From the NCBI RefSeq assembly GCF_018263925.1, contig NZ_JAEVHF010000017.1, positions 1 to 64,000 on the forward strand: a stretch of 64,000 nucleotides of DNA. Reading direction: 5' to 3'. Positions 55,983-64,000 of this stretch are shown piece after piece. Below the pieces are notes generated by a model. The model did not search any database, had not been told where the DNA came from, and was given only the letters and a program-made list of their open reading frames with translations. The stretch's first letter is position 1. Every line of letters begins with the position of its first letter. The DNA is from Kistimonas asteriae. Lineage in GTDB: Bacteria > Pseudomonadota > Gammaproteobacteria > Pseudomonadales > Endozoicomonadaceae. The translations under genes were made by a program, and so were the position numbers.

Positions 55983-56492
55983 ATGGGACAATGCATATCA
56001 AGAGCTCGCCAGTATCATTCATCAGACTCGATATCTCGACATTCAGAACAGTATTCTGAATCTAATGATGGATCCTACTCATTGAATCGATTGAGTATTG
56101 CTCTTTGTGAAGTAAGGAGTGCCCGACTGGCATCACCAGAATCAAGTGATCTTAATATCCCTCAATCAAGCAGTGCTCTATATTCATACACACCTCCTCG
56201 TTCCATGAGGAGCCTTTCAATTGTTATACCTGACAACGACTCTGATCCCACAGTTTATTCTGCAGGACGTAGTTTTCCCTCAACATCAAGCAACAGCCAA
56301 AAAAAATCCACACCTAGTCCGTTAAGCGGCTTATATATTAACGAAGAATTCGTTGAAGTACCTAAGAAAACAACTAAAAAAGCACGCCCAGATGTCAAGA
56401 AAAAAGAGTCGCCTAACGGTATTGAGCATAAAGAGATTGATTTCCAAAAAACGGCTGCATTAGAAAAAACCAAAAAAGAATGGCGAGAATAA
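55983..56492 (+). CDS. Ser-rich protein with a host-type N-myristoylation motif, putative effector
   Basis: 169 residues, unrecognised. The N-terminus MGQCIS fits the eukaryotic N-myristoylation consensus MGxxx(S/T), with Cys4 placed where palmitoylation often occurs. The next 110 residues are Ser-rich and probably disordered; the C-terminus is Lys-rich (VPKKTTKKARPDVKKKE). There is no bacterial signal peptide. AAAGGA seven bases before this ATG makes 55983 the start; the frame continues back to TTG 55941 without a site. It is AT-richer than its neighbours and followed by a terminator, so it is a self-contained unit. Inference: a secreted effector lipidated by a host. The motif alone can occur by chance. 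Confidence 0.55.
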   Translation: MGQCISRARQYHSSDSISRHSEQYSESNDGSYSLNRLSIALCEVRSARLASPESSDLNIPQSSSALYSYTPPRSMRSLSIVIPDNDSDPTVYSAGRSFPSTSSNSQKKSTPSPLSGLYINEEFVEVPKKTTKKARPDVKKKESPNGIEHKEIDFQKTAALEKTKKEWRE

Positions 56493-56530
56493 AAGAAAAA
56501 AGACCATGAGCCTGACTCAAACCAATAAAG

Positions 56531-56572
56531 CAGCAGGGAATCTAAAAAATCCCCGCTGTTTCCTATTGTTTT
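56531..56572 (+). terminator. Terminator of the MGQCIS gene
   Basis: Nine-position stem with one mismatch (CAGCAGGGA/TCCCCGCTG) and a 10-nt A-rich loop, then TTTCCTATTGTTTT. Confidence 0.65.
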
Positions 56573-56612
56573 ACCGTTTGCAATCCGTCAATGCACTTAA
56601 TGTAATACGAAA

Positions 56613-57770
56613 CTATAACAGCTCCACATCATCCGATGAGAGCAAACGCCGCGCTATAATCAATCGCATGACTTCATTGGTACCCTCAAGAATCTGGTGA
56701 ACCCGGGTATCGCGTACATGACGCTCCAGCGGATATTCCCGAATATAACCATAGCCGCCATGAATCTGCAGGGCTTCGTTACAGACCTTGAACCCAATGT
56801 CCGTGGCAAAGCGTTTAGCCATTGCGCAATAGGCAGACGCCTGATGATCTTTGCGATCCAGCTTATCAGCGGCCATTCGTACCATTTGCCGGGCAGCGAC
56901 CAGCTCCGTATTCATATCAGCCAGTTTGAACTGCAGCGCCTGAAAACCAGCCAGCTGCTTACCAAACTGCTTGCGTTCGAGCATATAGTTTCTGGCCGTA
57001 TTGAGCGCCTGCTGAGCCGTACCGATGGAACAGGTAGCGATATTGATTCGGCCGCCATCCAGCCCCATCATGGCGAAACGGAATCCTTCCCCCTCTTCGC
57101 CTAAGCGGTTACCGGCTGGCACCCGCACATTATCAAGGTTGACCTGCCGGGTTGGCTGGCAATTCCAGCCCATCTTTTCTTCCTTGCGCCCATAACTGAT
57201 ACCGTCAGTATCAGCCTTGAGAACAAACGCAGAAACGCCACCCGCCCCTTCTCCACCGGTACGTGCCATTAGAACCAGTACATCGGTACTGCCAGCACCG
57301 GAAATAAACACTTTGCTGCCATTGAGAACATAACTGTCGCCTTTGCGGGTCGCGGTGGTTTTCAGCGAAGCAGCATCACTGCCGGCTCCCGGTTCAGTGA
57401 GGCAGTAAGAGCCGAGCCACTCACCGGTCACCAGTTTTTCACAGAAGGTTTCACGCACCGGTTCATGGGCAAAGTTAGCCACCATCCAGGTCACCATGTT
57501 GTGGATGGTCAAATAAGCAGTAGTGGATGTACACCCCATGGACAACTGCTCAAACACCAGACTGGCATCCAGACGAGACATCCCCATGCCCCCCTGCTGC
57601 TCCGGTGTATAAAGAGAGAGAAATCCCATTTCCCCCGCTTTTTGAATGACGTCCACAGGAAAATGTCCCTGACTGTCCCATTCAGCAGCATGAGGAAGCA
57701 ATTCTTTGTCGGAAAAGGCTTTTGCCGTTTGCTGGCAGGCTTTCTGATCGTCGGTAAGCTCAAAATGCAT
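56613..57770 (-). CDS. Acyl-CoA dehydrogenase, isobutyryl-CoA dehydrogenase-like
   Basis: FAD enzyme that dehydrogenates short branched acyl-CoA at the alpha-beta bond. The 385 residues follow human ACAD8 closely: CTSTTAYLTIHNMVTWM, SYCLTEPGAGSDAASLKT, NGSKVFISGAGSTDVLVLM, GWNCQPTRQV and GGRINIATCSIG. The catalytic Glu is in HQILEGTNEVMR near residue 365. Valine degradation is therefore the likely pathway. It belongs to the run of acyl-CoA genes on this strand but is separated from them by the WD40-like gene. Confidence 0.92.
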   Translation of the reverse strand: MHFELTDDQKACQQTAKAFSDKELLPHAAEWDSQGHFPVDVIQKAGEMGFLSLYTPEQQGGMGMSRLDASLVFEQLSMGCTSTTAYLTIHNMVTWMVANFAHEPVRETFCEKLVTGEWLGSYCLTEPGAGSDAASLKTTATRKGDSYVLNGSKVFISGAGSTDVLVLMARTGGEGAGGVSAFVLKADTDGISYGRKEEKMGWNCQPTRQVNLDNVRVPAGNRLGEEGEGFRFAMMGLDGGRINIATCSIGTAQQALNTARNYMLERKQFGKQLAGFQALQFKLADMNTELVAARQMVRMAADKLDRKDHQASAYCAMAKRFATDIGFKVCNEALQIHGGYGYIREYPLERHVRDTRVHQILEGTNEVMRLIIARRLLSSDDVELL

Positions 57771-57912
57771 TGATTATTATCCTGTCACTGGCAACGCGCT
57801 GCGGCCTCAGCCTCCCGATGTATCGACAGGCATTTTTGTACATCTCCACGCTAGCGCAGGCGCTGGTCGATTGCACGCAGATGACAGTATAACAATCGTT
57901 GGGGACTGTGCT

Positions 57913-59481
57913 TTACTCTTCTACCCAAGCATTTCTCTGCATGATCCCTGACTCTTGTGCGATGACCTCACCAATCCTCACCATTCTCTCGTGTGCCAGC
58001 ACAATCCACGGACGCTCAGGATGACACGCTAAACCTGCAAGTTCCCAATGAGAGCCGATTGCGATCGTCCTCTCTGACTCGAAACCGTACAAATCAACCA
58101 TCCTGATACGCCCTCTGGCACCACAGAGCAACCACCGGCCATCAGAACTCATCGTCAATTTCCCTTGTTTGATCTCATCAGGAGAGACATTCATCTGATG
58201 TCGAAGGTCACCGGTATGCCTGTCATAAATGAACAGTTCAGCCTGACCATCTGACGGGCAATGAGCGATACCATAGTAATCATCCGTTTCCAAAACCGCT
58301 GTGGCGCCAGCACCCAGCTGCCCGATACTGTGGCACTCCCCAGTAAGCGCATTAACCTGCTGGAGCACATTAGATGGCGTAATAACGGTGACGGTACTGG
58401 CTACCGTATGGCTGGTCACCAGACTTGCCATATGATCGGAGCGTCTTTGGCCTATCGATAGCTGTTGCCTCAAAAAGACGCTACCATTTTGGATGTCACA
58501 AAGATCAACTCTGCCATTCTCCCTTACCGCAATAAGCCCCAGCCCCCGCTCGTTCGCAGTAAATGCCAACCCGACACACTCATCTTTTGGCATCTGGCGG
58601 CAGTCTTGCGGAGGACACGCATTATCAGCACCAGGGCCTCGAGCATTGGACAAGTTATAAAGCCTGATTTGCCCGTCATCACGCCCAACCGCAAATTGCT
58701 GCTGATCAACAGACAGTGCCAGACAAGAAACTCGAGTGTCGTCATCCGAATCAGAGTCATAATCCATTGGCTCTTCATCTGACGCCAGTTCCGAGCCATC
58801 ATCCATTGATGCTTCTTCATCAGAAGTCTGCATGGGTTCAACCGGATGGTTATTTTGCGATGCTTGTCGCCACTCCCTTTGAATGGCTCCGGACAAGGTA
58901 TCCAGAAGGTAAACATCACCATTGTCTTGTGCTACAACCAGAACAGAGTCATCTTTAATCAAACTAATAGCCGCCACATCATCTGACATTTCGAACCGTG
59001 ATATCTCATCAATAGACAGCAACGGAGCGCTGGCAATAACATCACTGAGAGAGTCAATTTCAGGAAGACTGCCAACTGGGTTTGATGCTGCGGATAGGCT
59101 GGCTTCAGGCTCTAGTATTCTTATTTCCTGAGCGGGTATTGCAGAACCATGTGGCAAATATTCTGCAACCGGTTGATCAGCAACCACCGAATTACGGGAG
59201 TCAACTTCAGGCGGAAAGTTCACCGATCGAGCTACCGTAGATGCACTAACCGTATGCTGTGACAAGAGTGTATCCTGGACAGGGTTTGCAACATCACTGG
59301 ATTGCGACTCAGCTAGCGTTGAAGAAACTGTTGATTCTAGAGTCTGCCGCTCGTTTAATATCTCAACGATACGGCAATATTTCTTGTTTTTACCGTAAAA
59401 ATTGTCGACAGATATGTGAACAGGCCCTGTTGTAGCAATATCTTTATTCCGATTAAAACCGGTACTCCGTTCTAAACTCAT
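57913..59481 (-). CDS. WD40-like beta-propeller protein with acidic insert, function unknown
   Basis: 522 residues. The first 165 are Ser/Thr-rich and probably disordered. From there on, repeated blade-like units appear: VAAISLIKDDSVLVVAQDNG / DVYLLDTLSGAI, then VSCLALSVDQQQFAVGRDDG / QIRLYNLS, and LTMSSDGRWLLCGARGRIRM / VDL. An acidic stretch rich in Asp, Glu and Ser (about 217-250) interrupts the first two clear blades. No signal peptide. The frame opens at TTG 59496, but AAGGA seven bases before ATG 59481 decides the start. It sits inside an acyl-CoA catabolic gene run with which it shares no obvious function. Likely a protein-binding scaffold or a host-directed protein (inference). Confidence 0.7.
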   Translation of the reverse strand: MSLERSTGFNRNKDIATTGPVHISVDNFYGKNKKYCRIVEILNERQTLESTVSSTLAESQSSDVANPVQDTLLSQHTVSASTVARSVNFPPEVDSRNSVVADQPVAEYLPHGSAIPAQEIRILEPEASLSAASNPVGSLPEIDSLSDVIASAPLLSIDEISRFEMSDDVAAISLIKDDSVLVVAQDNGDVYLLDTLSGAIQREWRQASQNNHPVEPMQTSDEEASMDDGSELASDEEPMDYDSDSDDDTRVSCLALSVDQQQFAVGRDDGQIRLYNLSNARGPGADNACPPQDCRQMPKDECVGLAFTANERGLGLIAVRENGRVDLCDIQNGSVFLRQQLSIGQRRSDHMASLVTSHTVASTVTVITPSNVLQQVNALTGECHSIGQLGAGATAVLETDDYYGIAHCPSDGQAELFIYDRHTGDLRHQMNVSPDEIKQGKLTMSSDGRWLLCGARGRIRMVDLYGFESERTIAIGSHWELAGLACHPERPWIVLAHERMVRIGEVIAQESGIMQRNAWVEE

Positions 59482-59483
59482 CC

Positions 59484-59530
59484 CTGATTCCTTCAATATC
59501 CCTATTAAACCGACACTATGAAGGAATCAG
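59484..59530. repeat. Perfect 12-bp inverted repeat at the start of the WD40-like gene
   Basis: CTGATTCCTTCA (59484-59495) and TGAAGGAATCAG (59519-59530) with a 23-bp spacer. One arm supplies the ribosome-binding site of the WD40-like gene, so a folded transcript would hide it. Confidence 0.6.
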
Positions 59531-59626
59531 CCAGTATTCTGCATAACCAATCAGTTAGTTTTACTTCACAAAGCTTTCAGTACTCTTACCCATCAATAGA
59601 TCAGGAATACGACGAAATAGCGACCA

Positions 59627-60814
59627 CTAATGACCTGCCACCCCCTTTTCTATCAATTCATCAATCGCCTGCTGATCCAGACCAAGTGCACGTAGAGCTT
59701 CGTAGGTATCTGTTCCGGGCATGACACCCGTCCTTTCATACTGCAAAGGTGCGCTGGAAAATTGTATTGGGCAAGCCAACTGAGCCTGTGGCTTACCGCT
59801 GCAATCCGGTACATCCACGATCAAGTCGCGAGCTTGGCTATGTTGATGACAGGTTGTCTCAGATAACGTCAACACCGGTTCAACACAGAGATCCAACGGC
59901 TCAAATACCATCCGCCACTCTTCAAACGTGTTTTTCGCAAACCGGGTCTGGATATCGTTTCGTAACTGCTGCTGTTGTTCAGGACTGGCATCCGCTACGC
60001 GTGAAAGCCACTCAGGCTTCCCAATCGCTCGAAAAAATCCCTCAGCAAACTGCGGTTCCAAACTGCCCACAGAGAACCATCGGTCATCACGGGTACGGTA
60101 ATAACCATAAAAGCTGCCACCATTCAGGAGTTCCCGTTCCGGTTCCGGCGTACGCCCATCGGCCAGGAATCCGGCGCCTGCCATCGCATTCAGTACGATG
60201 GCACCATCCAACATGCTGATATCGATATGTTGTCCCTGCCCGCTGCTTTGACGCTGAATCACTGCCGCCAGAATCCCCATCACAGCATGGTGTGAACCAC
60301 CTGCAATGTCTGCTATCTGCACCGCGTGAAGTCCAGGGCCAGTTTCGCGGTTACCGCTGTAACTGGCCAGACCTGACAGGGCCAGATAATTGATATCGTG
60401 ACCAGCCCGGTCTTTCATGGGGCCATTCTGACCATAACCGGTGATGGAACAATAAATCAGCGCGGGATTAATGGCTTTAAGGGTGTCGTAATCCAGCCCA
60501 AGGCGCTGCATCACGCCGGGACGGAATTGCTCAATGACAATATCGTGGGTTTCCACCAAGCGCCGACATATCTCAACCGCTTCCGGCTGTTTCAAGTCCA
60601 GGGCAATGGACTGCTTGTTCCGGTTGATCGTAGCATGGGCGGCCGAGATACCCGCCTCCACCATCGGCGGCAACAACCGAAGCATATCCGGCCGGTTCAG
60701 CGCCTCGATACGGATGACCTCTGCCCCCATATCCGCCAGCAGCATTGTCGCATAGGGACCGGGCAGCAAGGTCGTGAAATCCAGAACTTTCAGTCCGGCA
60801 AGAGGGCTGGTCAT
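59627..60814 (-). CDS. CaiB/BaiF CoA-transferase family, alpha-methylacyl-CoA racemase-like
   Basis: 395 residues. The N-terminus GLKVLDFTTLLPGPYATMLLADMGAEVIRIE (given by its ends GLKVLDF and AEVIRIE) and the block RNKQSIALDLK are family III CoA-transferase features. The racemase-type motif GHDINYLALSG supplies the catalytic His, and QIADIAGG the partner Asp, matching AMACR. It would interconvert R and S 2-methylacyl-CoA before beta-oxidation. It lies between the fadB-like gene (39 bp upstream) and the WD40-like gene. Confidence 0.88.
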   Translation of the reverse strand: MTSPLAGLKVLDFTTLLPGPYATMLLADMGAEVIRIEALNRPDMLRLLPPMVEAGISAAHATINRNKQSIALDLKQPEAVEICRRLVETHDIVIEQFRPGVMQRLGLDYDTLKAINPALIYCSITGYGQNGPMKDRAGHDINYLALSGLASYSGNRETGPGLHAVQIADIAGGSHHAVMGILAAVIQRQSSGQGQHIDISMLDGAIVLNAMAGAGFLADGRTPEPERELLNGGSFYGYYRTRDDRWFSVGSLEPQFAEGFFRAIGKPEWLSRVADASPEQQQQLRNDIQTRFAKNTFEEWRMVFEPLDLCVEPVLTLSETTCHQHSQARDLIVDVPDCSGKPQAQLACPIQFSSAPLQYERTGVMPGTDTYEALRALGLDQQAIDELIEKGVAGH

Positions 60815-60853
60815 GGTCAGATGGTTTCCTGTGTTATCCGATCCGTCGAACCG

Positions 60854-63013
60854 TCAATAAACGCTATCCAGATCCTTGAAGGGCGCATCCTTTGCCGCCT
60901 GTTCAAGTAACAAGGCAGGCGGCGTAAAACGTTCCCCAAACTGTTCCGCCAGCGCCTGCGATCGGGTGACAAAATCACGGATGCCATACTGATTGATAAA
61001 CTGCAGTGCGCCCCCCGTCCAGGCCGCAAAGCCGATTCCAAAGATGGAGCCAATATTGGCATCCCGAATGCTACTTAGTACGCCTTCCTCCAGACATCGT
61101 ACGGTTTCTAGCGCCTGAATAAACAACAGTCGATCCTTGATATCGCGCAGTGACATGTCTTCATCCGCCGGAGCAAAATACTCTGTCAGTGCTGGCCATA
61201 GATGTTTCTGACTTTTGTCTGGATAGTCATAGAAACCGCCTCCTGCAGCACGACCTTCACGCCCTAGCCCCAGCATCCGGTCCACGGCAGCATCAGCTGG
61301 ATGATCCTGATATGTCTTTCCTTCCGCTTTCAGATCCTGGATCGCCTGATTTCGAATCCGTCCTATCAGCGTCAGACTAACTTCATCACAGATTGCCAAC
61401 GGCCCCACCGGCATTCCCGCCAGCAGCGCGCCATTTTCAATGGCCGCCGGTGCAACACCCTCCGCCAACATGGCGATACCTTCATTGGTGAATGTGCCGA
61501 ATACCCGAGATGTGAAAAAGCCCCGGCTGTCATTCACCACGATGGGGGTCTTGTTGATCTGCAGGACAAAATCAAAGGCTTTCGCCAGCGTTTCATCGGA
61601 CGTTTGCTGGCCACGGATAATCTCCACCAGCGGCATTTTGTCCGCCGGAGAGAAAAAATGCAGGCCGATAAAGTTGGCTGGTCTGACGCTGGCCTCAGCC
61701 AGCCCGGAGATCGGTAACGTCGACGTATTGGATGCAAACACCGAGGATGCGGTCAGAGCGGCTTCAGCCTCACGCGTGACCGATGCCTTTAACGCCCGGT
61801 CTTCAAACACCGCTTCAATCACCAGATCACAGTCTGCCAGATCTTCGGCCGACGTGGTGGTCTGTATCCGCTCCAGCATCGAAACCTTGTCAGTTTCTGT
61901 GGCCTGCTTGCGTTTCAGGCGCTTGTCCAGCAACTGCGTGGAATAGGCTTTGCCCTTTTCAGCCTGCTCGAAACTGACATCTTTCAGCACCACATCAATA
62001 CCCCGCGAAGCGCAGGCCCAAGCGATACCCGCGCCCATCATCCCGGCGCCCAGAATCCCGACTTTCTTTACAGATTCTGTGCCAGCTATATCTGGTCGAC
62101 TGCCACCCGCCTTAATGGCATTCAGCTGGAACCAGAAAGTGCCAATCATGTTTTTTGAAACCTGACCGGTCACCATCCGGGTAAACCAGCGGGACTCAAT
62201 TCGGGTCGCGGTATCAAAATCCACCTGCGCGCCTTCAACGGCAGCGCTGAGAATCGCTTCCGGCGCTGGATAGCAACCCTTGGTTTTCTCTTTCAACATG
62301 GCTGGCGCAATCGCCAGTTTCTGCGCCATCCTGGGGGTGGAAGGTGCACCTCCCGGTATCCTGTAGCCTTTTTCATCCCAGGGTTGGACAGATTTCGCAT
62401 GCTGCCTGATCCAGGCTTCCGCCCCACCCGGTAACTGATCATCCGTCTCCACCAGCGTATGGATCAGCCCCCGCTGATACGCGGCAGCGGGACGCAGCTG
62501 CTTGCCTTCCATCAGCAACGGGAATGCGGCTTCCAACCCCAACAGTCGTACGGTACGTACAATGCCACCGGCACCGGGCAATAACCCCAGTGTCACTTCC
62601 GGCAGTCCCAGGCGGATGCTGTCATCCGCCAGTGCAATCCGGTGATGGCACATCAGGCACAGCTCCCAGCCACCACCCAGTGCCGTACCGTTGATGGCAG
62701 CGACCACCGGGACACCGAGGGTTTCCAGCCGACGCATGTCCGCTTTCATGGCTTCAACACTGCGGAAGAACATGTCCCCCTGCTCAGCACCCACCTGGAT
62801 GAGCGCCTTCAGGTCTCCTCCAGCAAAAAAGGTTTTCTTCGCAGAACGCAATATGACACCGGCAAGACTCTCTTTTTCAGCCTCAAGCCTGTCGATCACG
62901 GCATGGAAGTCCTGCTGGAACGCCGCATCCATAATATTGGTGGAGCCATCCTGACGATCCATGACCAGGTGAACGATATGGTCGGATGTTTTTTCGTAAC
63001 GAATCGAAGTCAT
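60854..63013 (-). CDS. Bifunctional enoyl-CoA hydratase / 3-hydroxyacyl-CoA dehydrogenase
   Basis: 719-residue FadB/FadJ-type protein of beta-oxidation. The hydratase domain (about 1-190) has the catalytic Glu residues in GGGWELCL and LPEVTLGLLPGAGG. The NAD-binding motif GILGAGMMGAG is near 320, and the dehydrogenase His is in IGLHFFSPADKMPLVEI. AGGGA precedes the ATG. It starts 12 bp after the thiolase gene, the usual alpha/beta pairing though in the order beta then alpha. Confidence 0.94.
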   Translation of the reverse strand: MTSIRYEKTSDHIVHLVMDRQDGSTNIMDAAFQQDFHAVIDRLEAEKESLAGVILRSAKKTFFAGGDLKALIQVGAEQGDMFFRSVEAMKADMRRLETLGVPVVAAINGTALGGGWELCLMCHHRIALADDSIRLGLPEVTLGLLPGAGGIVRTVRLLGLEAAFPLLMEGKQLRPAAAYQRGLIHTLVETDDQLPGGAEAWIRQHAKSVQPWDEKGYRIPGGAPSTPRMAQKLAIAPAMLKEKTKGCYPAPEAILSAAVEGAQVDFDTATRIESRWFTRMVTGQVSKNMIGTFWFQLNAIKAGGSRPDIAGTESVKKVGILGAGMMGAGIAWACASRGIDVVLKDVSFEQAEKGKAYSTQLLDKRLKRKQATETDKVSMLERIQTTTSAEDLADCDLVIEAVFEDRALKASVTREAEAALTASSVFASNTSTLPISGLAEASVRPANFIGLHFFSPADKMPLVEIIRGQQTSDETLAKAFDFVLQINKTPIVVNDSRGFFTSRVFGTFTNEGIAMLAEGVAPAAIENGALLAGMPVGPLAICDEVSLTLIGRIRNQAIQDLKAEGKTYQDHPADAAVDRMLGLGREGRAAGGGFYDYPDKSQKHLWPALTEYFAPADEDMSLRDIKDRLLFIQALETVRCLEEGVLSSIRDANIGSIFGIGFAAWTGGALQFINQYGIRDFVTRSQALAEQFGERFTPPALLLEQAAKDAPFKDLDSVY

Positions 63014-63025
63014 GCCCTGTCCCTC

Positions 63026-64000
63026 TTACACCCGCTCAATAATGGTTGCTATGCCCATACCGCCGCCGACACAGAGGGTCGTCAGGCCATATCGCTGCTG
63101 TCGCGCTTCCAGTTCATCCAGCAATGTGCCGATCAGCATGGCGCCGGTCGCACCCAGCGGATGCCCCATGGCGATTGCGCCACCGTTCACATTCACTTTT
63201 TCATCCGGTACCCCCAGCTCTTTCTGGAACCGGAGCACGACGGCTGCAAAGGCTTCATTGACCTCAAAAAGATCGATATCGTCGACAGACAGGCCGGCAA
63301 TGGCCAATGCCTTGCGGGCGGCAGGCGCCGGGCCAGTCAGCATGATGGTCGGATCCGTCCCCACCAGCGCCGTGGCCACCACCCTGGCGCGGGGCTTGAT
63401 ACCCAGTGTTTCCCCCATCGTCTCGCTGCCCAGCAACAACAGAGCGGCTCCATCAACAATGCCGGAAGAATTGCCCGGGGTGTGAACATGTTGAATGCGC
63501 TCAACGTGTGGATATTTCTCACGGGCCACGCCGTCAAATCCCATCGCGCCCATCATTTCAAACGAGGGTTTCAACCCGGAAAGACTCTCGACGGAACACG
63601 CCGGCCGAATCAGCTCATCCTCTGCCAGAATCGTTATCCCATTTCGGTCCTGTACCGGTATGAGTGAGCGGGAGAATGCTCCACGTTGCGAAGCTGAAGC
63701 CGCTTTCTGGTGGGACGCCACGGCAAACTGATCCACCATATCCCGAGAGAAGCCATCCAGCGTTGCAATCAGGTCAGCGCCGATGCCCTGCGGCATGAAC
63801 CCTGTAGACAGGTTGGTCTCGGGATCCATCGCCCAGGCACCGCCATCACTGCCCATAGGCACCCGAGACATCGATTCAACGCCCCCTGCCACCACCAGTT
63901 GTTCCCAGCCGGAACGGACTTTCATGGCCGCCATATTCACGGCCTCAGCGCCTGAGGCACAGAAACGATTGAGGGTGACCCCGGCTACATCATCATGCCA
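63026..64000 (-). CDS. Acetyl-CoA acyltransferase (thiolase), 5' end beyond the window
   Basis: The C-terminal 324 codons of a thiolase; the frame is open to the right edge, so the start lies outside. The nucleophilic Cys is in [12 protein letters not shown] just inside the edge. [28 protein letters not shown] (catalytic His) and the final CVGGGMGIA (acid/base Cys) are all present. Beta subunit partner of the next gene, cleaving 3-ketoacyl-CoA. Confidence 0.93.
   Translation of the reverse strand, partial: WHDDVAGVTLNRFCASGAEAVNMAAMKVRSGWEQLVVAGGVESMSRVPMGSDGGAWAMDPETNLSTGFMPQGIGADLIATLDGFSRDMVDQFAVASHQKAASASQRGAFSRSLIPVQDRNGITILAEDELIRPACSVESLSGLKPSFEMMGAMGFDGVAREKYPHVERIQHVHTPGNSSGIVDGAALLLLGSETMGETLGIKPRARVVATALVGTDPTIMLTGPAPAARKALAIAGLSVDDIDLFEVNEAFAAVVLRFQKELGVPDEKVNVNGGAIAMGHPLGATGAMLIGTLLDELEARQQRYGLTTLCVGGGMGIATIIERV

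Noticed and set aside
59518-59724. 68-codon plus-strand frame opposite the racemase-like gene end
   Set aside because: No ribosome-binding site, and nearly half of it is antisense to a well-supported gene. Its first codons resemble the WD40-like gene only because of the inverted repeat.
1-64000. rRNA, tRNA, CRISPR arrays and insertion sequences
   Set aside because: I saw no tRNA-like cloverleaf, no regularly spaced repeats and no transposase with terminal repeats. A covariance or tRNA scan was not possible, so a single tRNA could have been missed.

Overview
The window looks like part of a gammaproteobacterial chromosome of roughly 50% GC with a facultative respiratory lifestyle. The evidence is a denitrosative/ammonifying nitrite block (hmp, nsrR, nrf genes), ATP-type PEP carboxykinase, GlpX, DbpA, SlyD, Pqi/Let-type MCE proteins, a Zur-type zinc locus and fatty-acid/branched-chain acyl-CoA catabolism. 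Scattered among these are AT-richer genes for large, serine-rich or eukaryote-like proteins: a classical C2H2 zinc finger, a WD40-like propeller, and a protein starting with the host N-myristoylation signature MGQCIS. That mix suggests a host-associated marine lineage; an Endozoicomonas-like member of the Oceanospirillales is my inference, not something the sequence proves.

Layout. 0-2.7 kb: AT-rich orphan region with a 794-codon zinc-finger protein. 2.7-8.7 kb: nitrogen-oxide stress block. hmp and nsrR diverge over two NsrR-like boxes, and the nrf operon (NapC/NrfH-type quinol dehydrogenase, CcmF/NrfE-type haem lyase, NrfA) converges on nsrR. 8.9-16.7 kb: methyltransferase, pckA, a CbiG-like/ferredoxin fusion, TonB, ackA, slyD and a SugE-type exporter. 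16.7-28.4 kb: a Bcr/CflA exporter, small unknowns, a hybrid histidine kinase followed by an MBL-fold lipoprotein, GDPD plus aldehyde dehydrogenase, and an MFS/TauD-like pair. 28.6-33.1 kb: a PqiA split in two, a six-MCE LetB/PqiB-type protein and a NYN nuclease. 33.3-36.5 kb: a secreted CBM-like protein and small unknowns. 36.5-40.0 kb: a Zur-boxed ZrgA-type zinc uptake operon. 40.1-47.3 kb: acyl-CoA ligase, PhyH oxygenase, DbpA, cardiolipin synthase, GlpX. 47.4-50.0 kb: two tandem diverged dicarboxylate/amino-acid symporter homologues. 50.4-53.7 kb: a retropepsin / 7TM-transglutaminase / ATP-grasp operon. 53.7-56.6 kb: a gene-poor stretch, a MATE pump and the MGQCIS protein. 56.6-64.0 kb: a branched-chain acyl-CoA operon (thiolase, FadB-like, racemase-like, isobutyryl-CoA dehydrogenase-like) interrupted by the WD40-like gene and cut by the right edge.

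How they work together. Hmp detoxifies NO under NsrR control, while the quinol-fed NrfA reduces nitrite/NO in the periplasm. The zrg genes would be derepressed by Zur during zinc starvation. The last operon is best read as valine/methyl-branched acyl-CoA breakdown. The strongest candidates for undescribed biology are the putative host-targeted proteins, the orphan CbiG-ferredoxin fusion, the symporter pair lacking canonical ligands, and the ATP-grasp trio. I saw no rRNA, tRNA, CRISPR array or intact insertion sequence.
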